A stretch of DNA of 64,000 nucleotides from Arthrobacter endolithicus (GTDB lineage: Bacteria > Actinomycetota > Actinomycetes > Actinomycetales > Micrococcaceae), in contig NZ_JAPNLH010000006.1 of the NCBI RefSeq assembly GCF_026627425.1, positions 1 through 64,000 on the forward strand, read 5' to 3'. Positions 56,481-64,000 of the stretch are shown here, piece after piece (the first letter of the stretch is position 1; every line of letters begins with the position of its first letter). Position numbers and translations under genes: made by a program. Below the pieces are notes generated by a model. The model was not told the origin of the DNA. It made no database searches and was given only the letters and a program-made list of their open reading frames with translations.

Positions 56481-56654
56481 CTACTTGCCGCCGGGATTGA
56501 CGCGGTACATGGCTGCTCCGAGGACTGCGGCGCCGATAATGGCGGGCCATAACCTGTTGCCGAAGTAGCCGCCCAGTAGCAAACCAAGAATGCCACCGAG
56601 GAGGATGCCGGCGAAAAGGCCGCGGCCATTGCGGTTCGGGCGGGAGTTGGACAT
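56481..56654 (-). CDS. Small glycine-rich membrane protein
   Basis: A 57-residue protein: MSNSRPNRNGRGLFAGILLG then GILGLLLGGYFGNRLWPAIIGAAVLGAAMYRVNPGGK. A Gly/Leu-rich span at 13-32 and another at 38-50 suggest one hairpin in the membrane. On the minus strand TAAGAT (56661-56666) lies six bases before ATG 56654 and no ribosome site is seen, matching leaderless genes elsewhere in the window. Function is unknown. Confidence 0.65.
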   Translation of the reverse strand: MSNSRPNRNGRGLFAGILLGGILGLLLGGYFGNRLWPAIIGAAVLGAAMYRVNPGGK

Positions 56655-56771
56655 GGGAAAATCTTACCAACCGTGAATGCCGACGACCGGGTCCATGTGG
56701 AAAGGACGACGGCGGCGGGCGGGGTACCCGCCGCGGGAAGCGGGCGCCGGACCCGGGTGGCGGACCCGGCA

Positions 56772-57992
56772 CTACAGGGCAGGCACGGTTCGTGGCCTGA
56801 CAACGAGCCAAAGGGAAATAATGAGCAGGGCTATACAGCCGGCCATAACGGCACCCATCGGGGTAGCGCTGCCAACGCCGAGCAGTCCCACAACAGGGGA
56901 GATGAGGCCGGCCACGCCGAATGTTGCCGCGCCGAGCAGAGACGCCGCTGTTCCTGCCTGATGTCCATGGTTGGAAAGTCCGAGAACCTGGATGCACGGG
57001 AAGACAAAACCGGTGGCCATGATGTAGAACCACAGCGGCACCATCACGCACCACAGGCCAAGATGGAACTGATCAAAGACCACGATCAACACAGCCATCA
57101 GCAGCTGCATGGCACTGGCCGCGGCAATCACCCATTGTGGACCAAGCCGACGCAGCAGCCGGGCGGAGGTCTGCACGCCGGCCACGATTCCGAGCGAATT
57201 TATTCCGAAGAGCAAACCGTACTGTTGCGGTGAAAATTCGTAGATTTTCTGAAAGAGGAACGGGGAAGCAGACAGGTAGGTGAATAGACCGCCGAAATTC
57301 AGACCGCCAACCAGCAGCGTGCCGACAAAGATCCTGTCCGAGAAGAGGATCCGGTAGCGCTGGCGCATGGTTGATCCGGAGCGTCGTCGTTGTTCTATCG
57401 GTAGAGTCTCGACGATCAGGAAGGACGCCGCCAGCAGCACGATGAGTCCATAGGAGGCCAGGAACCAAAAGATCCCGGGCCACGCCACTATGCCTAGCAG
57501 TTGGGAGCCGATGACCGGCGCCAGAATGGGCGCCATCCCGTTTACCAGGGCCAGACGTGAGAGCATCCTGACAAGCGGGTAGCCGCTGAATAGATCACGG
57601 ACCATCGCCATCGCAACGACGCCACCGCCGGCTGCGCCGATTCCCTGCAGCACGCGGAACACCCCCAGCATGGTGATATCAGTGGACAGCGCAGCCCCCG
57701 TCGATGCCAGTACATGGACGGCAGTGGCCAGGATCAGCGGCATCCGGCGGCCGAATTTGTCGCTGAACGGTCCCACCACCAGCTGGCCAACGGCAAAACC
57801 TATGGTGGTCGCGGTGAGAGTCAGCGCAATTGCCGTGGCGCTGGCATTGAGTTCCTTTTCCAGGATGGGGAACGCCGGCAGATAAAGATCCACAGTGAAG
57901 GGGCCTAGGGCCGTGAGCAGCCCGAGGACCAGGATGTAGACAAATTTCTGCCGATGCGACAATTCGTCGCCGGGATGGGTATTCGAGCTCAA
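56772..57992 (-). CDS. Bcr/CflA-family multidrug MFS transporter
   Basis: A 406-residue, 12-span drug:proton antiporter. VDLYLPAFPILEKELNAS is the typical first periplasmic loop, GQLVVGPFSDKFGRRMPLI the motif A loop, and FRVLQGIGAAGGGVVAMAMVRDLF the motif C region of Bcr/CflA proteins. The start is TTG 57992, with GAGGA 9 bases before it; there is no ATG within 50 codons. It diverges from the sugar porter gene. It would export chloramphenicol-, bicyclomycin- or sulfonamide-type drugs; the real substrate is unknown. Confidence 0.9.
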   Translation of the reverse strand: MSSNTHPGDELSHRQKFVYILVLGLLTALGPFTVDLYLPAFPILEKELNASATAIALTLTATTIGFAVGQLVVGPFSDKFGRRMPLILATAVHVLASTGAALSTDITMLGVFRVLQGIGAAGGGVVAMAMVRDLFSGYPLVRMLSRLALVNGMAPILAPVIGSQLLGIVAWPGIFWFLASYGLIVLLAASFLIVETLPIEQRRRSGSTMRQRYRILFSDRIFVGTLLVGGLNFGGLFTYLSASPFLFQKIYEFSPQQYGLLFGINSLGIVAGVQTSARLLRRLGPQWVIAAASAMQLLMAVLIVVFDQFHLGLWCVMVPLWFYIMATGFVFPCIQVLGLSNHGHQAGTAASLLGAATFGVAGLISPVVGLLGVGSATPMGAVMAGCIALLIISLWLVVRPRTVPAL

Positions 57993-58137
57993 AAAAAGAA
58001 TCCTCAGATGTTTAGGAAGCCGTAGCGTGCGGTTGGCCAGTCACTATGCTGGTAGTTCAGTGGTCACCTGCCGGCAATCCGAAAAGCAGATCGGCTGCGT
58101 CCTCATCGTAGGGCCTGAGTCAGTGGAGGAGAAAGTG

Positions 58138-59556
58138 ATGGAATCCGAACAAGGGGCGGCCGCACCCAAACGGGGCAAGGTTATCGGGGTCACCATTGCA
58201 GCGGCACTGGGGGGGCTCCTCTTTGGGTTCGACACGGCCGTTATCAACGGTGCCAACGAGGCGATCCGCCAGGAGTTCGCCCTGGATCCTGCGGTCTTGG
58301 GATTTGTTGTCGCCGTGACGCTGCTTGGCTGCGCGGCCGGTGCCTGGTTCGCTGGCCAGTTGGCCGATCTTTGGGGCCGAAAAAAAGTCATGGTGTTGGC
58401 CGCCATTCTCTTCGTTGCCAGCTCGTTAGGCGCAGGCTTCTCCTTCGCCGCTTGGGATTTGATGATCTGGCGGTTTATCGGCGGCTTGGCAATCGGGACG
58501 GCCTCGGTGATTGCTCCGGCCTACATTGCCGAGGTCGCGCCCGCCAGGATGCGCGGCGCGTTGGGATCGCTGCAGCAGCTGGCCATCACCTCCGGAATCT
58601 TTCTGGCATTGCTCTCGGATGCGTTCCTGGCCGACTCCGCCGGGAGCGCTATGGACCAGTTCTGGCTCGGCCTGCCTGCATGGCGCTGGATGCTGCTGGT
58701 GGGCGTGATTCCGGCCGCTGTCTATGGTGGGCTATCGCTGGGAATCCCGGAGTCCCCGCAATATCTACTGCGAGTGGGGCGGGTCGACGAAGCGCGAAAG
58801 GTCATCACCAACGTCGTCGGCAGCCGTAACCCGGATGCGCGGATCAAGGAAATACAGGACAGTTTCGAGCGCGAAGATAAGTCAAGTTTCCGCGAACTGC
58901 GTGGCCCGATGCTGGGCCTGCAGCCCATTCTTTGGATAGGTATGGCGGTGGCGGCGCTTCAGCAACTGGTGGGCATTAACGCCATTTTCTACTACTCGAA
59001 CACTCTTTGGCAGTCGGTGGGCTTTAGCGAAAAAGACTCCTTTACGACGTCGGTCATTACCTCGATCATCAATGTCGCCTTGACGTTCGTGGCAATATTC
59101 TTTGTGGACAAGGTGGGGCGCACCAAGCTTTTGCTGGTCGGTTCGGTGGGAATGTTCCTTGGTCTGCTGGCGGCGGCTATTTCCTTCTCGCAGGCATCCG
59201 GCAGCGGCGCCAATATCTCGCTGCCGGCACCGTGGGGTGCTGTGGCACTGGTGGGTGCCAACGTCTTCGTCATTTTCTTCGCAGCCACATGGGGACCGGT
59301 GATGTGGGTGGTGCTGGGCGAGATATTCCCCAACCGCATCCGCAGCATGGCCCTCGGACTGACGGCTATGGTCAACTGGATCTTCAATTTCATTGTGACG
59401 TTGTTGTTCCCGATACTCAGCGCGGCCGTGGGACTTGGCTACGTCTACGGGGGATTTGCGCTCTTTGCCGCCTTGTCCTTCTGGTTCGTGAAAACGAAAA
59501 TGCCTGACGTCAGCGGCCGGGAGCTTGAAGACAAGGGCAAGCTGCTCAAGGCATGA
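58138..59556 (+). CDS. Sugar porter, MFS (SP family)
   Basis: A 472-residue, 12-span sugar:proton symporter. GGLLFGFDTAVINGA near helix 1, DLWGRKKVMV (motif A), PESPQYLLRVGRVDEA before the central loop, LVGINAIFYYSNTLWQ in helix 7 and AATWGPVMWVVLGEIFPNRIR near helix 10 are classic sugar-porter sequence. ATG 58138 is chosen for GGAGGAG about 7 bases upstream; a longer frame to 58027 lacks such a site. It probably imports a hexose, pentose or inositol. It lies alone between two differently directed genes. Confidence 0.93.
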   Translation: MESEQGAAAPKRGKVIGVTIAAALGGLLFGFDTAVINGANEAIRQEFALDPAVLGFVVAVTLLGCAAGAWFAGQLADLWGRKKVMVLAAILFVASSLGAGFSFAAWDLMIWRFIGGLAIGTASVIAPAYIAEVAPARMRGALGSLQQLAITSGIFLALLSDAFLADSAGSAMDQFWLGLPAWRWMLLVGVIPAAVYGGLSLGIPESPQYLLRVGRVDEARKVITNVVGSRNPDARIKEIQDSFEREDKSSFRELRGPMLGLQPILWIGMAVAALQQLVGINAIFYYSNTLWQSVGFSEKDSFTTSVITSIINVALTFVAIFFVDKVGRTKLLLVGSVGMFLGLLAAAISFSQASGSGANISLPAPWGAVALVGANVFVIFFAATWGPVMWVVLGEIFPNRIRSMALGLTAMVNWIFNFIVTLLFPILSAAVGLGYVYGGFALFAALSFWFVKTKMPDVSGRELEDKGKLLKA

Positions 59557-59709
59557 GTTATTGGGGCGCTTTGCATCGGTGCCGGAGCACCATGGCACCG
59601 GCACCCGTTGGCTCGATGGTAATTTTGAGAAGTAAGGCGCCGGAGCGATCGGTGCATAGTGCACGTGCGGCCAGCACGTCTGCAGGTTCCAACGATGGAG
59701 GCGGTTCCG

Positions 59710-60561
59710 ATGAGTAGTGCTCGACACGCCAAGACCGGTCCCCTGGAAGCGCGTTCCGCGGGCACCGGGTCCACCCTGATGGGCGCGCTTAAGCTGGTGT
59801 CCCGGCTGGTCCCCAAGCAGCTCAATGATGAATTGGCGCTGGCTAAGGCCGAGCTTAAACGCAAGGGTGTGGCTCTGGGCATTGCGTCGGCAATATTCGC
59901 GGTCGCGCTGGTCTTCCTGGCCCTCCTGGTGGTTGCCTTGATCGTGGCTGGCATTATGGGGCTCGCCTCGGTCATGCCGGCGTGGCTGGCTGCTCTCCTG
60001 GTTGCGGCGTTCTTCTTAGTGCTGCTGCTGATTGCTGGTTTGATCGGGTTCCTTAAGCTCAAGAAGGCTCTACCGCTTAAACCGGAGCAGGCTTTGACGG
60101 GGTTGCGCTATGACGTCGGCATTGCCAAGGAGGGCGGCACCTTCGATGCATCAACGCTGGTTGCCGAGCCGATGAGCAAGGCGGAGACGAAGGCCAAAAA
60201 GGCGGAGAAGGCGGCGAAGGCCAAGCGCGCCAAGGCCGAGAAGGAAGCCAAAGCAGTCCAGAACGGTCCTGCCCCCAGTGAGCACGATCTCAGCGCGCGG
60301 ACCGCAGCGCGGCGGGAGCATTTGCTCGCACTGCGGGCCACGATCATTGCCCGCGCGGATATCCGAAGGGACGCGCGCATTCTTTGGCAAAACGCCAAAA
60401 TTACGGCCGACGACGCCGCCGCTGACACCCGGCACAAGATGGCTGAGCTGTCGGGCACAGCTGCGGTTGAAACGGCCAAGGAACGTTGGATCCCAGCCAG
60501 TGTCTTTGTTGTTTCGACGGCCGTACTGGTTGTCCTCCTGCGAAGGCTGATCCGCAAATAG
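59710..60561 (+). CDS. Phage-holin-family (DUF1469-type) membrane protein
   Basis: A 283-residue protein with the actinobacterial holin-superfamily-III/PF07332 core: LVPKQLNDELALAKAELKRKGVALGIASA followed by two long membrane hairpins (about 54-80, 90-120). A Lys/Ala-rich charged helix (KAKKAEKAAKAKRAKAEKEAK, about 165-190) and a second segment end in a membrane anchor WIPASVFVVSTAVLVVLLRRLIRK. In free-living actinobacteria this fold is a chromosomal membrane protein and not phage. ATG 59710 has GGAGG 7-11 bases upstream. The next gene follows after 33 bases and may be co-transcribed. Confidence 0.8.
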   Translation: MSSARHAKTGPLEARSAGTGSTLMGALKLVSRLVPKQLNDELALAKAELKRKGVALGIASAIFAVALVFLALLVVALIVAGIMGLASVMPAWLAALLVAAFFLVLLLIAGLIGFLKLKKALPLKPEQALTGLRYDVGIAKEGGTFDASTLVAEPMSKAETKAKKAEKAAKAKRAKAEKEAKAVQNGPAPSEHDLSARTAARREHLLALRATIIARADIRRDARILWQNAKITADDAAADTRHKMAELSGTAAVETAKERWIPASVFVVSTAVLVVLLRRLIRK

Positions 60562-60594
60562 CAGGCTCGACCACGAGGCGCAGAGAGGGGCGGT

Positions 60595-61233
60595 GTGAGA
60601 CTGATCGGCGCGGGTACCCGACGGGGTGCGGCCCTGACGGACCACGAGGTGGTCTTCACCGTCCCCAATGTACTCACTGTGCTTCGTTTTCTTGGCGTGC
60701 CCCTGTTCATGTGGCTCGTTCTGGCCAGGGAGCAATACGGCTATGGGGTCCTGGTCTTGGCTATCATGGCAGGCACGGACTGGGTGGATGGCTACGTCGC
60801 GCGCCGTTTCGACCAGATGTCCAGACTGGGACGGGTCCTGGACCCGATCGCGGACCGGCTGGCGCTGACTGCGGTGGCGGTGACATTGGTGATTGCCGGT
60901 ATTGCGCCGTGGTGGTTGCTCGCCGCGCTGGTTATTCCGGATGCGATTTTGCTGGCGCTGTGCATAGTCTTCTTCCGTTGGCACCCCGACCTGCCCGTCA
61001 GCATCCTGGGCAAGGTGCGGATGGCCGCGCTGCTTCTGGGAACTCCGTTGCTCCTGCTCGCCAAGGCGGTGGGATCGGAGCCTAATGCGCTTCAGGTTGT
61101 CGCCTGGATTATTTTGGTCATTGGCCTTGCCGGGCATCTGATTGCGGCCGTGAGCTATTATCGGGCCATCGTGGAAAAGCACCGCCGGGAACCGAGGCCG
61201 AAGGGCCCGGCGGCAGAAGGTAGACCAACATGA
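60595..61233 (+). CDS. CDP-alcohol phosphatidyltransferase
   Basis: A 212-residue membrane enzyme that transfers a phosphatidyl group from CDP-diacylglycerol to an alcohol in phospholipid synthesis. The signature D-x2-D-G-x2-A-R-x8-G-x3-D-x3-D is complete: TDWVDGYVARRFDQMSRLGR followed by VLDPIADR. Five to six hydrophobic segments surround it. The start is GTG 60595 (GTG 60593 is out of frame). PgsA-type (phosphatidylglycerophosphate) or a phosphatidylinositol synthase are the likely products. The stop is overlapped by the next gene, which suggests one operon. Confidence 0.9.
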   Translation: MRLIGAGTRRGAALTDHEVVFTVPNVLTVLRFLGVPLFMWLVLAREQYGYGVLVLAIMAGTDWVDGYVARRFDQMSRLGRVLDPIADRLALTAVAVTLVIAGIAPWWLLAALVIPDAILLALCIVFFRWHPDLPVSILGKVRMAALLLGTPLLLLAKAVGSEPNALQVVAWIILVIGLAGHLIAAVSYYRAIVEKHRREPRPKGPAAEGRPT

Positions 61234-62153
61234 TGTTGCTTGCCGTCGCCTGTGCAGTGGCGGGAGCTTTTTTTCTGGCCTTCGGGGCCCAACGCCAGGG
61301 CAGCGCCGTTCAGGCTAACACCGGCGGGTTGGCCTTGGGGGGAAACGGTTTTCTCCGGCTGCTGCGCAATCCCCGCTGGGTGCTGGGCCTGTCGCTATTG
61401 GGTGCTGGCATGGCGTTGAATGTTGTGGCCCTGACGTTGGGTACGCTGACGGTGATCCAGCCGATCGGTGCCATCGCACTGGTGATCACCACCGTGGTCA
61501 ATGCCAAGGATCAAGGCATCAGACTCAACCGGGGCACGGTCGTATCAATTTCTTTATGTGTGACCGGCAGCGCCCTGTTCGTCCTCCTCGCCGTGAACGT
61601 GGTGCGGGAAAACACGCACGTCACCGCTGTGGAGGAACTGACGGTCGTGCTGCTGCTTGCCGTCGTCGTCGGCATTCTCGGCTCGTGTATGGCGCTGTTC
61701 AAACACCGGCTGAAGGCCTTTTTTTACATCCTCGGCGCCGGCGTCCTCTTCGGTTTCGTGGCGGTGCTGACCCGAATAATCTCCAAGCAGCTTTTCGACC
61801 CGAACGGGCTGTTTCTGCTGAATTTGCAGTGGTACTCCATCCTGGCGATCGCCACAGCCGGCGGCCTTGGATCCTGGTTCGTGCAGAATGCCTATGCCAG
61901 TGGCCCCCCGGATCTGGTGATCGCCGGGCTGACCGTGATTGATCCCATGGTGGGCATTGCGATCGGCATCAGCATCCTCGGTGAATTGCGTCCGGATGTT
62001 CCCGCCGTGGTCGCGATTGGCATGGCTGGAGCCGCTTTGCTTGCTATCGTGGGAGTCATCGCGCTGTCCCGGCACCATCCGGATGTGGTCAAAAAACGGG
62101 ACGAACCCCGAAAAGACCGCAGGAAGGGTCCGCGGAAAGCCGTGAAGCGGTAG
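61230..62153 (+). CDS. NIPA/EamA-like membrane transporter
   Basis: A 307-residue integral membrane protein with about nine hydrophobic segments: MLLAVACAVAGAFFLAFGAQ, then VLGLSLLGAGMALNVVALTLGTLTVIQPIGAIALV, GAGVLFGFVAVLTRIISKQLF, and VIDPMVGIAIGISILGEL. The layout resembles the DMT superfamily and NIPA-type proteins of magnesium or nucleotide-sugar transport. The tail (RDEPRKDRRKGPRKAVKR) is strongly basic. ATG 61230 overlaps the preceding stop as ATGA. A role in lipid or glycan handling is possible from its neighbours. Confidence 0.78.
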   Translation: MMLLAVACAVAGAFFLAFGAQRQGSAVQANTGGLALGGNGFLRLLRNPRWVLGLSLLGAGMALNVVALTLGTLTVIQPIGAIALVITTVVNAKDQGIRLNRGTVVSISLCVTGSALFVLLAVNVVRENTHVTAVEELTVVLLLAVVVGILGSCMALFKHRLKAFFYILGAGVLFGFVAVLTRIISKQLFDPNGLFLLNLQWYSILAIATAGGLGSWFVQNAYASGPPDLVIAGLTVIDPMVGIAIGISILGELRPDVPAVVAIGMAGAALLAIVGVIALSRHHPDVVKKRDEPRKDRRKGPRKAVKR

Positions 62154-62282
62154 CCGAGAAGGTTGCAGCAGCAGTACCGCAGATGCAGGACAGCAGAGCG
62201 GAAGTACGACGGCGCCGAAAAGCCCGGCGTGCGCCGGTTCGGTAGGAGCCGGTCCAGTGAGAAGCCACCAGGAGTAATTTCA

Positions 62283-63569
62283 GTGACATCCGCACAACGC
62301 ACCGAACCGCAGCCGAAGCCGCAGGTCAGCACTGAGCCTACGAGCCAACCCAGGGCGCGTGCCAGCGCGGGGGGTCGGGCACAGACGAAGCCGCTGACAA
62401 TCTTGATTGCCGCAGACACCTATGCTCCTCAGATCAATGGTGCGGCGATGTTCTGCTATCGACTGGCCAAGGGACTGACCGGCCGCGGACACGACGTCCA
62501 TGTGCTCGCCTGCCGCGCCGACAAGGGCAAAAGTTTTACCGAAGTCCGTGAAGAAGGGCAAGTACACCGGTTGCGGGCGCATTCGGTGCCGACTCACGAA
62601 TATTTTCGGGTCTGCCTTCCCTGGGAAATCAAAAAGGACATCGCGCTGCTCTTTGACCGGATCAAGCCTGACGTTGTGCATGTCCAGAGTCATTACATGA
62701 TCGGTGAGCAGGTCGTCTATGAAGCCCAGCGCCGCGGTATCCGGATTGTGGCCACTAACCACTTCATGCCAGCGAACCTGAATCCCTTCCTGCCATTCCC
62801 GCAGTGGCTCAAAAACATTATCGCCCGTGTTTCCTGGCGGGACATGGGCAAGGTGATGGGCCGCGCAGATGTTGTCACCACACCCACTCCCTTGGCGGCC
62901 AAGGCCATGGTGGAGCACGCCTTCCTGTACCGGGTGCTGCCGCTGTCCAACGGCATAGACTCCGCCGCTTATGAGCTTCAACCTGGCGAAGTGGTTGAGC
63001 GCCATCGGTACCCTACCGTTCTCTTTGCCGGTCGGTTGGCGGAAGAAAAGCATGTCGATGTCCTGATCGACGCGGTGGCCAAGACGCCGGCTGGGCTCAA
63101 CGTCCATTTGGAAATTGTAGGCGGCGGCGAGGTGAAGGCTGCCCTCCGGATGCAGGCCGAACGTCTGGGTCTGAAGGACCGGGTGAAGTTTTTCGGGCTG
63201 GCCAGGGACGAAGACCTGCGCAAGGCCTATATCCAGGCGGATCTCTTCTGCATGCCGGGAACCGCCGAACTGCAGTCGCTGGTCACGCTGGAAGCCATGA
63301 GCGCTTCCACCCCCGTGGTGTTGGCCGATGCCATGGCGCTTCCGCATCTGGTGGACCAGGGAGTCAACGGATACCTGTTCACACCCGGAGACAGTGCCGA
63401 CCTGGCCCGCAAGATCACGACTATTCTGCAGCTCCCGGCACAGGAACGGGCCGCCATGGGGGAGGCCAGCCACGAGATGGTCGAAAAGCACAGCATCGCC
63501 CAAACGCTGGATACCTTCGAGGACCTGTATCGCGGGGGCACGTACGACGATTATGCTGATTCGCCCTGA
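62283..63569 (+). CDS. GT4-family glycosyltransferase
   Basis: A 428-residue GT-B-fold enzyme. The first Rossmann domain starts TILIAADTYAPQINGAAMF after a 35-residue disordered leader; VHVQSHYMIGEQVVYE follows. The nucleotide-sugar domain includes PTVLFAGRLAEEKHVDVLIDAV (about 240) and the family's E-x7-E near MPGTAELQSLVTLEAMSAST. It is of the PimB/alpha-mannosyl or glucosyltransferase type that modifies lipids. GTG 62283 has AGGAG about 9 bases upstream; an upstream frame from 62163 lacks homology. It follows the transporter and the phosphatidyltransferase, so a glycolipid-synthesis role is plausible. Confidence 0.9.
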   Translation: MTSAQRTEPQPKPQVSTEPTSQPRARASAGGRAQTKPLTILIAADTYAPQINGAAMFCYRLAKGLTGRGHDVHVLACRADKGKSFTEVREEGQVHRLRAHSVPTHEYFRVCLPWEIKKDIALLFDRIKPDVVHVQSHYMIGEQVVYEAQRRGIRIVATNHFMPANLNPFLPFPQWLKNIIARVSWRDMGKVMGRADVVTTPTPLAAKAMVEHAFLYRVLPLSNGIDSAAYELQPGEVVERHRYPTVLFAGRLAEEKHVDVLIDAVAKTPAGLNVHLEIVGGGEVKAALRMQAERLGLKDRVKFFGLARDEDLRKAYIQADLFCMPGTAELQSLVTLEAMSASTPVVLADAMALPHLVDQGVNGYLFTPGDSADLARKITTILQLPAQERAAMGEASHEMVEKHSIAQTLDTFEDLYRGGTYDDYADSP

Positions 63570-63652
63570 AAGTGGAGATCGGCGCGGCCAATGTGCGGAT
63601 CGTGACCGACGACTATTAGGATGGCCTTGTCAGTCATTCATCCGACGGACTT

Positions 63653-63726
63653 GGGGCTATAGCTCAGCTGGTTAGAGCGCGGGACTCATAATCCTTAGGT
63701 CCTCGGTTCAAGTCCGAGTAGCCCTA
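63653..63726 (+). tRNA. tRNA-Met (CAT)
   Basis: A 74-base cloverleaf: acceptor GGGGCTA with TAGCCCT (one G-T), D-arm GCTC/GAGC, anticodon loop CTCATAA with CAT, T-arm CTCGG TTCAAGT CCGAG, discriminator A, no encoded CCA. A first-pair mismatch typical of the initiator is absent, so it is elongator Met, or possibly Ile2 with lysidine. Two pairs of the anticodon stem (C27-T43, G28-T42) are non-standard. Confidence 0.93.
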
Positions 63727-63737
63727 CTACGAACACA

Positions 63738-63773
63738 CGCAAGGCCCGATCCCCTTGGGGACCGGGCCTTGCG
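63738..63773 (+). terminator. Terminator after tRNA-Met
   Basis: An 11-base-pair perfect stem (63738-63748 with 63763-63773) capped by an inner CCCC/GGGG pair, followed by AATTTA. It lies 12 bases beyond the tRNA, and also near the stop of the opposing gene on the right, so it may serve both directions. Confidence 0.85.
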
Positions 63774-63808
63774 CAATTTACTTGTGATTTGTTTGCCTAC
63801 CTACGCAC

Positions 63809-64000
63809 CTAGGGTGCGGGTGGGGAGGCCGGGTAACCGGCATATGGCTGAGAGGGACCCTGACCATAGGCCGAGGAGGTGGCGCTGCCCTCCGGTGGCA
63901 GCGATCCGCCGGCCAGTCGCACCAGTTCCGCGGTGTTTTGGGCGGTCTTGATGCTGGCCAGCAAAGATTCCAAGCCGATCCGGATGAAGACTAGGTAAAG
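63809..64000 (-). CDS. DUF4282-like membrane protein, C-terminal part
   Basis: The minus-strand frame is open from the right edge to the stop at 63809-63811, so the N-terminus lies outside the window. The visible 63 residues read LYLVFIRIGLESLLASIKTA with a polar NTAELVRLAGG, then a Pro/Gly/Tyr-rich tail. The first part resembles the end of the DUF4282 domain. Only the tail end is seen, so the assignment is tentative. Confidence 0.5.
   Translation of the reverse strand, partial: LYLVFIRIGLESLLASIKTAQNTAELVRLAGGSLPPEGSATSSAYGQGPSQPYAGYPASPPAP

Noticed and set aside
59710-60561. Prophage remnant, because of the holin-type domain
   Set aside because: No integrase, capsid, lysin or terminase nearby. 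This fold is a normal chromosomal protein in Actinobacteria.

Overview
The window is a GC-rich, densely packed bacterial chromosome segment, most likely from an actinobacterium close to Arthrobacter (family Micrococcaceae). The evidence is a partial DUF222/HNH (13E12-type) protein, the GatCAB amidotransferase, a SAM-IV riboswitch before metY-metX, small actinobacterial hydrophobic proteins, many GTG and TTG starts, 4-base stop/start overlaps, and several promoters that fit leaderless mRNAs. I see no prophage, integrase, insertion sequence or CRISPR array.

Layout. 1-13.7 kb is mostly housekeeping: partial HNH protein, PP2C phosphatase, acetyltransferases, 3-hydroxybutyrate dehydrogenase, ligA, an inositol-monophosphatase-like gene with a DUF2087 gene, HEAT and DUF805 proteins, gatCAB, and a second PP2C-like gene whose natural 5' end is cut by an in-frame amber codon. 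13.6-24.4 kb is the most distinctive region. A Cys-type sulfatase and its formylglycine-generating enzyme face a sugar ABC importer (two permeases and a Tat/lipoprotein binding protein), a LacI regulator, a Gfo/Idh/MocA oxidoreductase and a GH35 beta-galactosidase. The LacI-type operator lies beside the importer promoter. I read this as a self-contained locus for taking up and degrading a sulfated beta-galactoside.

24.4-31.3 kb holds amino-acid catabolism and export: LysR regulator, tdh-kbl threonine degradation, a DadA-like FAD oxidase, a LysE-type exporter and hutI. 31.4-36.2 kb is a five-gene operon (SIS isomerase, ROK kinase, PfkB kinase, class II aldolase, DeoR repressor) that resembles galactosamine or tagatose-6-phosphate catabolism and could process sugars released by the sulfatase locus. 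36.3-43.9 kb has a CPBP protease, a VOC protein, SAM-IV riboswitch-metY-metX, an SGNH hydrolase, an acetyltransferase, an ASCH protein, an esterase and an S4 protein. 44.2-51.5 kb is glyQS, an acetyltransferase, dus, dgt, dnaG and tRNA-Asn. 51.7-64 kb has a frameshifted hypothetical gene, an APC permease, a Kef-type antiporter, small membrane proteins, two MFS transporters, a holin-like membrane protein, a CDP-alcohol phosphatidyltransferase, an EamA/NIPA-like protein, a GT4 glycosyltransferase, tRNA-Met and the C-terminus of a DUF4282-like protein.

Three patterns run across the window. Short tandem duplications cover or adjoin the start codons of four unrelated genes (tdh, the FAD oxidase, the ROK kinase, the ASCH gene), giving extra starts and overlapping mini-ORFs. 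A family of imperfect palindromes with related arms follows three stop codons. Several genes have a -10-like hexamer exactly 6 nt before the start codon.
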